Positions 36,593-47,203 of a stretch of 64,000 bases of DNA are shown here, piece by piece. Both the position numbers and the translations under genes were made by a program. Below the pieces are notes generated by a model, which did no database searches, had not been told where the DNA came from, and worked only from the letters and a program-made list of their open reading frames with translations. Numbering within the stretch: the first letter of the stretch is position 1; the number at the start of each line of letters is the position of its first letter. Origin of the DNA: Thermohalobaculum sp963822985 (GTDB lineage Bacteria > Pseudomonadota > Alphaproteobacteria > Rhodobacterales > Rhodobacteraceae); contig CAWGJU010000017.1 of assembly GCA_963822985.1 (NCBI GenBank), positions 124,001 to 188,000 of the forward strand, given 5' to 3'.

Positions 36593-37094
36593 GCCGCTTC
36601 CCGCGTCGCCCGGCGGGGTGGCGCGGCCCCTGCCCCGCCCGTTGCCCGGACCGCTTCCCGGCTCCGTGCTGTTCTGCTGCGACCACAACGCGGTCCGCTC
36701 GCCCATGGCCGAGGGGATCATGAAGGCGCTGCACGGGCGGCGCGTCTTCGTCCAGTCGGCCGGGGTCTACAACGAGATGGAGGTCGACGGCTTCATGGTC
36801 GCGGTCGCGGCAGAGATCGGCGTCGACATCTCGCGCCACCGTGTGCGCAGCTTCGACGATATGGAGAGCTGGGGCGACGACATCCACGCCTATGACCGGA
36901 TCATCGCGCTCAGCCCCGGCGCCCAGCGCCGTGCGCTCGAATCGACGGCCGACTACCATGTCGAAATCAGCTACTGGCCGACGCTCGATCCGACGGGCCT
37001 CGGCGGGCATCGCGAGGAAAGGCTGGCCGCCTACCGGCAGACGCGCGACCAGCTCCTCGCGCGCATCAGGCAGGAGTTCCCGCTCCCCGCGTGA
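36585..37094 (+). CDS. Low-molecular-weight protein-tyrosine-phosphatase-family protein
   Basis: 169 residues from a GTG at 36585 that overlaps the UPF0262 stop by 8 bases. After a Pro-rich N-terminus comes the phosphate loop C-x5-R-S in VLFCCDHNAVRSPMAEGIM, the arsenate reductase/LMW-PTP signature; the late Asp of the family is in YWPTLDPTG. It hydrolyses phosphotyrosine or a related phosphoester in the cytoplasm. In many alphaproteobacteria this gene is followed by infA and maf. Here flbT lies on the opposite strand instead and the two genes overlap by 29 bases. Confidence 0.85.
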   Translation: MAEPLPASPGGVARPLPRPLPGPLPGSVLFCCDHNAVRSPMAEGIMKALHGRRVFVQSAGVYNEMEVDGFMVAVAAEIGVDISRHRVRSFDDMESWGDDIHAYDRIIALSPGAQRRALESTADYHVEISYWPTLDPTGLGGHREERLAAYRQTRDQLLARIRQEFPLPA

Positions 37095-37515
37095 CCTTGA
37101 CACAGCTCTGGGACTCGTCGGCGCAGGTGCGATGCTCGCCCTCGATCGGCAGCAGCCGGCGCAACGCGCGCAACACGGCGTAATGGTTTCCCTCGGCCAA
37201 CGCTGACCGAGCCTCGTCGAGATGCCCGTCGCCGTTCAAGCCGGGCGAGGCGCCGGCGAGCCGGTCGAGCGCATCGGAGAGCTGGCCCGAGGCGCTCTCC
37301 GGCGCCAGTTCCCCGGACACGGCAAGCTGCGCCAGATAGCAGGCATGCTTGACGGGCGTCGTCGCCTCCTCCGGGCTGATCGCGTCGCGCAGGCGCAGAA
37401 TGCGCGCATCCGGCGTCTTGATGATCAGCCGCGTGTTGCGGTCGCCGTTCTGCATGACGACCCCGTTGACAAGGATCTGCTCGTGCGCGCGCAGTTTCAG
37501 AATCAGGCCCGCCAT
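37066..37515 (-). CDS. flbT: Flagellin mRNA regulator FlbT
   Basis: 149 residues. MAGLILKLRAHEQILVNGVVMQNGDRNTRLIIKTPDARILRLRDAI is the FlbT hallmark. In Caulobacter and relatives FlbT binds the 5' leader of flagellin mRNA and couples its decay to flagellar assembly; in some species it activates instead. No flagellin, FlaF or other flagellar gene is in the window, so flbT is isolated here. Its 3' end overlaps the convergent phosphatase gene by 29 bases. The C-terminal 25 residues (GEHRTCADESQSCVKV...) are extra compared with shorter FlbT proteins. Confidence 0.88.
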   Translation of the reverse strand: MAGLILKLRAHEQILVNGVVMQNGDRNTRLIIKTPDARILRLRDAISPEEATTPVKHACYLAQLAVSGELAPESASGQLSDALDRLAGASPGLNGDGHLDEARSALAEGNHYAVLRALRRLLPIEGEHRTCADESQSCVKVTRGAGTPA

Positions 37516-37751
37516 TCGGGGTCCTTCCCGGTTCGTTTCCTCTTGCCGCGCGCGGGGATCCCGGGCGAGCTTGCCGATGGGCCGGCGCCGGGGTCGGGTC
37601 GGTCTCCTCGGTCAGAGCTCCGCCTTCCTCCCGCCGCGCGGCGCGCATCGGCTGCCGGCAGATGAAAACAACAGAAGGCTTATCATGCCGTAAAGCGTGC
37701 CGGCCGCGACCGCGGCGCCCTGTTGCACGACGGCGCGCCAGGATTCCGGCG

Positions 37752-38939
37752 CTATTCCGGCTCGAGCTCGACCAGCGCCTCGCCGTCCCAGCTGAGCCGG
37801 ACCGCATCCTCCCAGGTGACCGATTCGGCGACGGCGCGAAAGCGGTTCGTCCGCTGGACCTGGACCAGGCCGCCGCCCGCCAGCCTGACGTGGAAGACGG
37901 AGGTATTCCCCAGATAGGCGATATCCTCGATGCGGCCATAGAGCCGGTTGGGCGCCGGCTCCTCGCCATCGGCGCGCTCGACCAGGATCTTCTCGGGCCG
38001 GATGCCGAGCTCGACCGCCCCGCCTTCGGGCGCCTCGGCGGCATGGCCGAGATCGGCCTCGCCCCCGTGGTCGAGCGCGATGCGCCCCGCCGCCCGGTCG
38101 GCGACGCTCCCGGTCAGGATGTTCATGTCGCCGATGAACTCGGCCACATAGCGTGTCCGCGGCGCCTCGTAGACCTCGCGCGGCGGCCCGAGCTGGGCGA
38201 TGCGCCCCTCGCGCATGACGGCCAGCCGGGTCGACACCGTCATCGCCTCCTCCTGGTCGTGCGTGACGATGACGAAGGTCAGGCCCAGCGTCTCCTGTAT
38301 GTTGACGAGTTCCAGCTGTGTCGCCTCGCGCAGCTTGCGGTCGAGCGCCGCCAGCGGCTCGTCCAGCAGCACGAGCTTGGGCTTCTTGGCGAGCGCGCGG
38401 GCGAGCGCCACGCGCTGGCGCTGGCCGCCCGAAAGCTGGTCGGGCCGGCGCCGGGCCTGCCGCTCGAGATGTGTCAGCGCCAGCATCTCGTCGACGCGCC
38501 GCTTGACGTCGGCGCGCGGCATCCCCTCCATCTGCAGGCCGAAGGCGATGTTCTTTTCCACCGTCATGTGCGGGAAAAGCGCATAGGCCTGGAACATCAT
38601 GTTCACCGGCCGCTCATAGGGCGGGATCCGCGCCAAGTCGTCGCCGTCGAGCAGGATCTGGCCCGAGTCCGGCGTCTCGAAGCCGGCCAGCATGCGCAGG
38701 ATCGTCGTCTTGCCGCATCCCGAGGGGCCGAGCAGCGCGAAGAACTCGCCGCGATGGATGTCGAGCGAGACCCCGTCGACGGCCACCGTGTCGCCGAAGC
38801 GCTTGACGACGTCGACGAGCCGCAGATGTGGCTGCGCCCCGGGCTGCTGCCAGGGCGCGGCGGTCTGTGGTCCCGCCGACGCGGGTTTCGGCGGCGGGCC
38901 GGAGCCGGCCGGAGCGGCGATCGCCCCGGCGTCCGTCAC
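37752..38939 (-). CDS. potG: Putrescine/spermidine ABC transporter ATP-binding protein
   Basis: 395 residues from a GTG at 38939, which overlaps the potF stop (GTGA). After a Pro/Ala-rich 40-residue lead, the ABC domain shows Walker A LLGPSGCGKTT, signature LSGGQRQRVALARALA, Walker B LVLLDEP and the switch His in VTHDQEEAM. The C-terminal TOBE region (AVELGIRPEKILVE, NTSVFHVRLAGGG) is typical of PotA/PotG. It powers uptake through PotH-PotI. The order binding protein then ATPase on one strand with permeases divergent differs from the single potFGHI operon of E. coli. Confidence 0.93.
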   Translation of the reverse strand: MTDAGAIAAPAGSGPPPKPASAGPQTAAPWQQPGAQPHLRLVDVVKRFGDTVAVDGVSLDIHRGEFFALLGPSGCGKTTILRMLAGFETPDSGQILLDGDDLARIPPYERPVNMMFQAYALFPHMTVEKNIAFGLQMEGMPRADVKRRVDEMLALTHLERQARRRPDQLSGGQRQRVALARALAKKPKLVLLDEPLAALDRKLREATQLELVNIQETLGLTFVIVTHDQEEAMTVSTRLAVMREGRIAQLGPPREVYEAPRTRYVAEFIGDMNILTGSVADRAAGRIALDHGGEADLGHAAEAPEGGAVELGIRPEKILVERADGEEPAPNRLYGRIEDIAYLGNTSVFHVRLAGGGLVQVQRTNRFRAVAESVTWEDAVRLSWDGEALVELEPE

Positions 38940-40039
38940 GACCCCGTCTTGATCTTGGTCCAGAGCCGCGTGACGACGCGCTGCTCCCGCGGACCATAGG
39001 GCGAGGTGACATAGAGGTTCTCGCGCGCCTCGGCCGAGGGGTAGATGGCCGGGTCGCCGACGACGTCCTCGTTCAGCAGCGGCTGCGAGGCCTGGTTGCC
39101 GTTGGCGTAGTAGACATAGTTCGACGCCTTTGCGATCACCTCGGGGTCCATCATGTAGTTGACGAACGTCAGCGCGTTCTCGGGATGGGGCGCATCCTTG
39201 GGGATGGCCAGCATGTCGAACCACATCAGCGCGCCCTCCTCGGGGATGGCGTAGGCAACGTTGACGCCGTTGCCCGCCTCCTCGGCCCGGTCGCGCGCCT
39301 GCAGGATGTCGCCCGACCAGCCCACCGCCAGGCAGGCATCGCCATCGGCGAGCGCGTTGATGTAGGCGGACGAGTTGAAGTCGGTGACATAGGGCCGGAT
39401 CTTCTCCAGCAACGCGCCGGCTTCTTCGATGTCGGCGGTCTCCTTGGAATCGGGGTCCTTGCCCAGGTAGTTCAGCGCGGCCGGGATCATCTCGTCGGCC
39501 GCGTCCAGAATGTGCACGCCGCAATCCGCGAACTTGGAGATCTGCTCCGGGTCGAAGACCACCGACCAGCTGTCGATCGTGTCCGTCCCGAGCCGCTCCT
39601 GGACCGCATCGACATCATAGCCGATGCCCGTCGTGCCCCACATGTAGTTCACGGCGTGCTCGTTGCCCGGATCGAACTTCTGCGTCCGCTCCATGATCAT
39701 CGGCCACATGTTCTCGAGATTGGGCAGCTTGGACTTGTCGAGCGGCTGGAAGACGCCGGCCTGGATCTGGCGCTGCAGGAACGTGCCCGACGGGACCACG
39801 ACGTCGTAACCGGAGTTGCCGGCCAGCATCTTGGTCTCGAGGATGTCGTTGGAGTCGAAGACGTCGTAGACGACCTTGATGCCGGTCTCCTTCTCGAACT
39901 CGGCCAGGATGCTCTCGTCGATATAGTCCGACCAGTTGTAGACGTTGACGACTTTGTCCTGGGCCGCAGCGGCGCCGGCCGAAAGCGCGACGGCGGCCAG
40001 AGCGCCGAGCGCTAGCCCTGATGAATTGCGAGGGGGCAT
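38936..40039 (-). CDS. potF: Putrescine-binding periplasmic protein
   Basis: 367 residues. Signal peptide MPPRNSSGLALGALAAVALSAGAAAAQ from the ATG at 40039 (CGGAGGA ribosome site; the open frame upstream is not used). The mature start VVNVYNWSDYIDESILAEFEKETGIKVVYDVFDSNDILETKMLAG closely follows PotF, including the ligand-box residues around YNWSDYI and the later WSGDILQARDRA and MWGTTGIGYDVDAV. It captures putrescine or a related polyamine for PotG-PotH-PotI. Confidence 0.94.
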   Translation of the reverse strand: MPPRNSSGLALGALAAVALSAGAAAAQDKVVNVYNWSDYIDESILAEFEKETGIKVVYDVFDSNDILETKMLAGNSGYDVVVPSGTFLQRQIQAGVFQPLDKSKLPNLENMWPMIMERTQKFDPGNEHAVNYMWGTTGIGYDVDAVQERLGTDTIDSWSVVFDPEQISKFADCGVHILDAADEMIPAALNYLGKDPDSKETADIEEAGALLEKIRPYVTDFNSSAYINALADGDACLAVGWSGDILQARDRAEEAGNGVNVAYAIPEEGALMWFDMLAIPKDAPHPENALTFVNYMMDPEVIAKASNYVYYANGNQASQPLLNEDVVGDPAIYPSAEARENLYVTSPYGPREQRVVTRLWTKIKTGS

Positions 40040-40134
40040 GCGATCCTCCGTACTCCTTGCTGCCGACGCACGGGTGACGCCGGACTGCTGTAGCCAGCCA
40101 ATGTAACGGCTCAGCGCGCGCACGCAACGGCTTG

Positions 40135-40162
40135 TTGCAGTGCATAATGCTCCATGTATAGC
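40135..40162 (+). promoter_or_regulatory. Candidate sigma-70 promoter for potHI
   Basis: TTGCAG (40135-40140), a 16-base spacer, TATAGC (40157-40162), inside the 154-bp divergent region between potF and potH and in a locally AT-richer stretch. The transcript would start near 40169, about 25 bases ahead of the TTG start of potH. Confidence 0.45.
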
Positions 40163-40193
40163 TTCGAGCGCCAGCGGTGGAGGGGACGGCGAT

Positions 40194-41171
40194 TTGGCGG
40201 TTGGCTCGCGATCGATGAGCTGGGGGCGCCGGGCTGTGATCCTGGTGCCGTACCTTTGGCTGCTCTGCTTCTTCCTCGCGCCCTTCCTGATCGTGCTGAA
40301 GATCTCGATCTCCGAGCCGGCGCTGGCGCTGCCGCCTTACACGCCCGTCTGGAACAGCCTGGGCGACGCGATCGGTCACCTGAGCGCGCCATCGCTCGAG
40401 AACTACGAGTTCGTCCGGCCCAGCATCGGCTGCCTCAAGGGCACGCTGGTGGGTCGGGTGGTCGAGCTCGCCGTCGAGCTGCCGCCGCCGGCGACCGATT
40501 GCCTCTACACGGATTCCTACCTCATCAGCATCGAGATCGCTGGCATTTCGACGCTGATCGCGCTGCTGGTCGGCTATCCGATGGCCTATGGCATCGCCCG
40601 CGCCGCGCCCGCCTGGCGCGGGCTGCTGCTGATGCTCGTGATCCTGCCGTTCTGGACGTCGTTCCTGATCCGGGTCTATGCTTGGATCGGCATCCTCAAA
40701 CCCGAGGGCCTGCTGAACGGGCTGTTGCTGTGGCTGGGGCTGATCGACCAGCCGCTGATCATCTACTTCACGCCGACGGCCGTCTATATCGGCATCGTCT
40801 ACAGCTACCTGCCCTTCATGATCATGCCGCTCTACGCCAGCCTCGAAAAGCTGGACGAGTCGTATCTCGAGGCCGCGGCCGATCTCGGCGCGCGCCCGGT
40901 CACGGCGTTCTGGCGCATCACCGTGCCGCTTTCCTTGCCGGGCGTGGTCGCCGGCTGCTTTCTCGTCTTCATCCCGGCGGTCGGCGAGTTCGTCATCCCC
41001 GAGCTGCTCGGCGGCTCGTCGACGCAGACGATCGGGCGCACCCTCTGGGCCGAGTTCTTCCAGAACCGCGACTGGCCGCTGGCCTCGGCCGTGGCGGTGC
41101 TGTTGCTGCTGATTTTGGTCGTGCCGATCATGATCTTCCAGCGCTTCGCCAAGCGCGAGGGCGCAGGATGA
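40194..41171 (+). CDS. potH: Putrescine ABC transporter permease PotH
   Basis: 325 residues, six transmembrane segments beginning VILVPYLWLLCFFLAPFLIVLKISIS. The EAA loop that docks on the ATPase is EAAADLGARPVTAFWRITVPLSLPG. I prefer the TTG at 40194, because GGAGGGG lies 8 bases upstream; the ATG at 40215 (MSWGRRAV) has no ribosome site. A periplasmic loop of about 70 residues (NSLGDAIGHL to PATDCLYTDSY) with two cysteines is typical of the PotB/PotH group. Followed 7 bases later by potI. Confidence 0.92.
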   Translation: MAVGSRSMSWGRRAVILVPYLWLLCFFLAPFLIVLKISISEPALALPPYTPVWNSLGDAIGHLSAPSLENYEFVRPSIGCLKGTLVGRVVELAVELPPPATDCLYTDSYLISIEIAGISTLIALLVGYPMAYGIARAAPAWRGLLLMLVILPFWTSFLIRVYAWIGILKPEGLLNGLLLWLGLIDQPLIIYFTPTAVYIGIVYSYLPFMIMPLYASLEKLDESYLEAAADLGARPVTAFWRITVPLSLPGVVAGCFLVFIPAVGEFVIPELLGGSSTQTIGRTLWAEFFQNRDWPLASAVAVLLLLILVVPIMIFQRFAKREGAG

Positions 41172-41178
41172 CGGACGC

Positions 41179-41991
41179 ATGACGGCCGGGGGGTGGTTCG
41201 TCCGCAGCGCGATGGCGCTGGGGTTCGCCTTCCTCTACGTGCCGATCATCATCCTGGTGATCTACAGCTTCAACGATAGCAAGCTCGTCACCGTCTGGGG
41301 CGGGTGGACGACGCGCTGGTATTCGCAGCTGTGGTCGAACCGCGGGCTGATGGACGCCGCCTGGAACTCGATCCTCATCGCGCTCGGCTCGTCGACCATC
41401 GCCACCGTGCTCGGCGTCATGGCCGGGTTTTCGCTGGCGCGGGTGCCCCGGTTCCTGGGGCGGACGCTTTTCTCCGGCATGATCCTGGCGCCGCTCGTGA
41501 TGCCCGAGATCATAACCGGGCTCTCGCTGCTGCTGACCTTCATCACCATGGACCTCGCGCGCGGCCTCGGCACCATCATCATCGCCCACGCGACCTTCTC
41601 GATGGCCTATGTGGCCATCGTCGTGCAGGCCCGGCTCGCGGGCTTCGACACCTCGGTCGAGGAGGCGGCGGCCGATCTCGGCGCGCGGCCGGCGACGGTC
41701 TTCTGGCGCGTCACCCTGCCGTTGATCATGCCGGGCGTGGTCGCCGGCTGGCTGCTCAGCTTCACGCTGTCCTTCGACGATCTCGTCATCGCCAGCTTCG
41801 TCTCCGGCCCCGGCTCGACCACCCTGCCGATGGAGATCTTCTCCTCAGTCCGGCTGGGCGTGACGCCCGAGATCAATGCGGTCGCGACCATCCTGGTCGG
41901 CCTGGTCGCCACCGGCGCGCTGGTCTGGTCGCTGACGCTGAAGCGCGCGCTCGCCCGGCGCGACCGCGCCGCCGCGGCGGCGACCGCCTAG
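41179..41991 (+). CDS. potI: Putrescine ABC transporter permease PotI
   Basis: 270 residues, six transmembrane segments (SAMALGFAFLYVPIIILVIYSFNDS first), EAA loop EEAAADLGARPATVFWRVTLPLIMPG and the family segment SFTLSFDDLVIASFVSGPGSTTLPM. It forms the membrane channel with PotH. Its TAG stop overlaps the stop of the convergent deacylase gene in a CTAG, so the two coding regions meet with no spacer and no room for a terminator. Confidence 0.94.
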   Translation: MTAGGWFVRSAMALGFAFLYVPIIILVIYSFNDSKLVTVWGGWTTRWYSQLWSNRGLMDAAWNSILIALGSSTIATVLGVMAGFSLARVPRFLGRTLFSGMILAPLVMPEIITGLSLLLTFITMDLARGLGTIIIAHATFSMAYVAIVVQARLAGFDTSVEEAAADLGARPATVFWRVTLPLIMPGVVAGWLLSFTLSFDDLVIASFVSGPGSTTLPMEIFSSVRLGVTPEINAVATILVGLVATGALVWSLTLKRALARRDRAAAAATA

Positions 41992-42896
41992 GCCGCCTCT
42001 GCCGCCTTGGCCGCCTCCTCGAACAGGATGGCGTGGCGCTCGGCCAGCGCCAGCGGGTCGTCGGAGTAGCCGCCGCCGAGGACGCCCACCAGCGGCACGC
42101 CCCTGCCGCGCACCGCGGCGATGACGGCCGCGTCGCGCGCGCGGATGCCGTCGTCGCTCAACGCCAGCCGGCCCAGCCGGTCTGCCCCATGCACGTCGAC
42201 GCCCGCATTGTAGAAGACCAGCGCCGGCCGCGCCGCATCCAGCGCCTGCGCCAGCCCGCCGCGAAGCGCGCCCAGGTAGCTGGCGTCGTCCATCCGATCG
42301 GGCAGGCCGATGTCGATGTCGGACCGTGCCTTGCGCGCGGGGAAGTTCTTCTCGGCATGGATCGAGAAGGTGAAGACCCGCACGTCAGCCTCGAAGATCC
42401 GCGCGGTGCCGTCGCCCTGGTGGACGTCCGCGTCCACCACCAGCACCGGGCCGGCCAGCCCATGCGCCAGCACGTTGCGCACGGCGACGGCGACGTCGTT
42501 GAAGACGCAATAGCCGGCGCCGTAATCGGGCCCCGCATGGTGCGAGCCGCCCGCCGCGTTGCAGGCGAGCCCGTGCTCCAGCGCCAGCCACGCGGCCAGC
42601 GTCGTCCCCGCCGCCGAGAGCCGGACGCGCCGCAGCACCGCCTCGTTCTGCGGCAGGCCGATGCGCCGCACCTCGTCGGGCCCGAGCGCGCCCGCGAACA
42701 CCCGCTCGACATAGGCCGGCGCATGCGCGAGCGCGATCTGCGCCGCCCCGGCCGGCCCGGGCGACAGGCCGCGCCCGGCGCCGAGCAGGCCGCGCCGCTC
42801 GAGCGCGCGGCGCAGATAGCCGTATTTCGACATGGGGAACCGATGCCCCGGCCGCAGCGGCGCGATGTAGTCGGGGTGGTGCACGATCGGCAGCAT
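41988..42896 (-). CDS. HDAC-superfamily deacetylase/deacylase (class IV, HDAC11-like)
   Basis: 302 residues from the ATG at 42896 (MLPIVHHPDYIAPLRPGHRFPMSKY). Zinc-site and catalytic features: GGSHHAGPDYGAGYCVFNDVAVA, DADVHQGDGTARIF, the third ligand in FYNAGVDVHG, and a late GGGYSDDP glycine loop. LPQNEAVLRRVRLS and the overall pattern resemble class IV enzymes (HDAC11), which remove acyl groups from lysine. Acetylpolyamine amidohydrolases share the fold, and the gene meets the putrescine transporter tail to tail, so polyamine deacetylation is possible. Substrate undecided. Confidence 0.87.
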   Translation of the reverse strand: MLPIVHHPDYIAPLRPGHRFPMSKYGYLRRALERRGLLGAGRGLSPGPAGAAQIALAHAPAYVERVFAGALGPDEVRRIGLPQNEAVLRRVRLSAAGTTLAAWLALEHGLACNAAGGSHHAGPDYGAGYCVFNDVAVAVRNVLAHGLAGPVLVVDADVHQGDGTARIFEADVRVFTFSIHAEKNFPARKARSDIDIGLPDRMDDASYLGALRGGLAQALDAARPALVFYNAGVDVHGADRLGRLALSDDGIRARDAAVIAAVRGRGVPLVGVLGGGYSDDPLALAERHAILFEEAAKAAEAA

Positions 42897-43016
42897 AGCG
42901 CCAGAGATGCCTTCCGCCCGCCGCGGGTCAAGCCGGCGCGAGACGGGCGCGCCACAGGTCACACCAGGGTCACACCCCCGCATCGGCGCTGGCAATCGCG
43001 CGCCGGGGGTGGCAGG

Positions 43017-44483
43017 ATGTTAACAAAAGTGAGCAGACGCGTGCGGCCGACAGGCAAGCGGTTGCATCGAACGACCAGCGTGATGGCGTACTTCGCCGGG
43101 GAGGTTCCCGTGCCTCAAGACCCCGTGACCCCGCGGGAGGTGGTCCCGCCCGAAGACGCGGCGCTGGCGCTCGACCTGACGAGCGAGGCCGTCCGCCTCC
43201 TCGAGCGCGATGGCGGCGACTGGGCGGAGCTCGGCCGCGCGCCGCTCGCCGGTGGCGATTTCCGCGCCCGCATCGACGCGCTGCGCCGGGCGGCCGAGGA
43301 TCGGGGCTCGCCGCCCGTGACGATCTGGCTGCCGCCCGAGCAGGTCATCGTCGGCCGCTATGTGCTGGGCCGCGACAGCGGCGACGGCGACGAGGCGCTG
43401 CGCCGGCTCGTCGAGGATACGGACCACCGCGCGGGCGAGCTCCTGCTCGCGCTCTCGCCCGCCGGCGAGGGCGAGCTCGTCACCGTGCTCGCCACGTTGC
43501 GCCGCACCGTGGACGAGGCGCTCGACTATGCCCGGCGCTGGGGGTTCCGGCCCGTGGCGGTCTCGACCCGGGTCGCGGCCGACCACTTCGGCGCCGCGGG
43601 CCCGGTCTTCGCGCCGCCGCGAGCGGCTCCGCGGCGCTTTGGCTGGTGGCGGGCCGCCGCCGCTGGCGTCGCGGTGCTGGCGGTCGGCCTTGGCGCCTGG
43701 GGCGCACAAGACCTCGCACAGGACCTGATGCCGCCGGACGAACCGGCAGCGGCCAAGGCGGAGGTGTCCGCGACAGCCGCGATGGCGATGCGAGACCAGC
43801 CGCGCCCGGCTGTCGAGCGTCCCGCCAACGAGGGCGCGGCCTCGCCGACCGTCGCTCGGCTCAGCGCCGAGCCTTTGCCCACAGCGCCCGCGCGGACAGC
43901 CCCGCCGGAGGCCGACGCGCCGGCCAATCTTCCGGCCGATCTCGCGCCCCGATTGGTCGGGATCGAGCGAAGCCCTGCCGAGCGGCCGGAGGAGCCCCAG
44001 GAGGAGATCCTGCTGGCCGCGGGCGACATGGCGCCCCTGCGCGTGCCGGGCCGCCCGGTGCCGCGGCCCGCCGCGTCCACTGGTGCCTCGGTCGAGGACG
44101 AGCCGGTCGAGACCGAGGGCTCGGACACCCCGGCGATCGAGCCCGCCAGCAACTCGCGGCTGGCCGTGGCCAGCGCGCCGCGACCGGCCGCGCGCCCCGA
44201 GCGGGCGAGCGGTTCGAAGCTGGCGCATCGGGCGGGGACGACGCCTCCCCGCGTCGGCAGCGCCGCAAGCCAGGCCGGCCTGACGCTGGATACGACCAGC
44301 CTCATCGGCGTCATCGACGCGCGGTCGGGGCGCGAGGCGCTGCTGCGCTTGTCGTCGGGCGACTTCCGCAAGGTCACGCTCGGCGACACGGTCGCGGGCT
44401 GGCGGGTCAGTGCCATCGGCCAGGACACAATGCGCCTGACCCGCGGCGGCGAGAGCCGGACACTGCTGCTCGTCACTCGCTGA
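43017..44483 (+). CDS. Bitopic inner-membrane protein with PilP/GspC-like C-terminal domain
   Basis: 488 residues from the ATG at 43017; a start at 43083 is also possible. Three parts: a cytoplasmic domain (about 40-190: LALDLTSEAVRLLERDGGDWAEL, VTIWLPPEQVIVGRYVLG, LATLRRTVDEALDYARRWGF) that looks like the GspL-type assembly domain; one helix (AAAAGVAVLAVGLGAWGA, about 212-229); then a disordered Pro/Ala/Glu-rich periplasmic stretch of about 170 residues ending in a 70-residue domain (TSLIGVIDARSGREALLRLSSGDFRKVTLGD) like PilP/GspC. Similar proteins are known in alphaproteobacteria without function. It converges on the Mo-cofactor gene with 4 bases between stops. Confidence 0.7.
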   Translation: MLTKVSRRVRPTGKRLHRTTSVMAYFAGEVPVPQDPVTPREVVPPEDAALALDLTSEAVRLLERDGGDWAELGRAPLAGGDFRARIDALRRAAEDRGSPPVTIWLPPEQVIVGRYVLGRDSGDGDEALRRLVEDTDHRAGELLLALSPAGEGELVTVLATLRRTVDEALDYARRWGFRPVAVSTRVAADHFGAAGPVFAPPRAAPRRFGWWRAAAAGVAVLAVGLGAWGAQDLAQDLMPPDEPAAAKAEVSATAAMAMRDQPRPAVERPANEGAASPTVARLSAEPLPTAPARTAPPEADAPANLPADLAPRLVGIERSPAERPEEPQEEILLAAGDMAPLRVPGRPVPRPAASTGASVEDEPVETEGSDTPAIEPASNSRLAVASAPRPAARPERASGSKLAHRAGTTPPRVGSAASQAGLTLDTTSLIGVIDARSGREALLRLSSGDFRKVTLGDTVAGWRVSAIGQDTMRLTRGGESRTLLLVTR

Positions 44484-44487
44484 GGGT

Positions 44488-46106
<1,619 letters not shown>

Positions 46107-46110
<4 letters not shown>

Positions 46111-47123
46111 GCCGCCTCGCCGACCTGCCGCGCGCCGGGGCGGCTCTCCGGCCGGCGCAGCCGCTCGGTCATCTCGGCCATGACCGCGATGGCGATCTCG
46201 GCCGGCGAGCGGGCGCCGATGTCGAGGCCGATCGGCGCGTCGATGCGGGCGATCTCGGCCTCGGACAGTCCCGCCTCCCCCAGCCGCGCGGCGCGCTTGG
46301 CGTGCGTCCGCGTCGAGCCGAGCGCGCCAATATAGAAGACGGGCGCCCGCAGCGCGGCGAGCAGCGCCGGATCGTCCAGCTTGGGGTCGTGCGTCAGCGC
46401 CACCACCGCGGTGCGGTGATCGAGCCCGTGCGCCGCCAGCGCCGCATCCGGCCAGTCGTGCACCAGCTGCTGGCCGGGGAAGCGGCCTTTGCTTGCAAAA
46501 GCCTCGCGCGGGTCGATCAGCGTCACGTCATAGCCCGTCAGCCGGGCAATCTCGGCCAGCGGCTGGGCGATGTGGACGGCGCCGATGATGGCCAGCCGCA
46601 GCGGCGGGTTCGAGACCCAGACGAACCGCGCGCCGTCTTCGGCAAAGCCCGAGCGATCGGAATCGAAGGCGCCGGGCAGGTCGGCATAGCCGAGCACCCG
46701 GCGCGACCAGTCGCCGGTATCGGTCTCGACGCCCAGCGCCGTGCGCTCGGCCCGCGCCTCGACGATCCGCAGCACCAGGTCCTCGCCAGGACCCTGCCCC
46801 AGCCCGATCGGCTCGACCATCACCCGGATGCGCCCGCCGCAGGCGAGGCCCACCGCGAAGGCATCGTCGTCGCTGACGCCGAACTCGAGGATGCGGCAGC
46901 GGCCGTCGCCCAGCGCCTCCAGAGCCTCGGCGACCACCGCCCCTTCGACACAGCCGCCCGAGACCGATCCCATGATATCGGCCTCGCCCGAGACGGCCAG
47001 CTGCGAGCCCACGGGGCGCGGCGCCGAGCCCCAGGTCTCGACCACCGTCGCCAGCACTGCGCCCTTCCCGGCCCGGTGCCATTCCAGCGCGATTTCGGGG
47101 ATGCGGTCGTGTTCGGCGAGCAT
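46107..47123 (-). CDS. XdhC/CoxF-family molybdenum-hydroxylase maturation protein
   Basis: 338 residues. The N-terminal XdhC_CoxI segment (VLATVVETWGSAPRPVGSQLAVS, MGSVSGGCVEGAVVAEA) and C-terminal Rossmann part (LAIIGAVHIAQPLAEIARLTGYDVTLIDPREAF, VALTHDPKLDDPALLAAL, FYIGALGSTRTHAKRAARL) are both complete. These proteins protect the cofactor and deliver the sulfurated molybdenum cofactor to the apo-hydroxylase in the cytoplasm. Stop and start are coupled (ATGA) with the cofactor gene. The hydroxylase it serves is not in the window. Confidence 0.92.
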
Positions 47124-47203
47124 GTCGGCCTCCTCCGCCTGTTGACCCAGAGGTAATCGGCGCCGAGCCCAGTCTCAAGTCGCCTCGGGCCGCCTCACCC
47201 GGC

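Noticed and set aside
41304..43016. Upstream part of a long plus-strand frame fused to the membrane protein at 43017
   Set aside because: It lies over potI in another frame and antisense to the deacylase; the real gene starts at the ATG at 43017.
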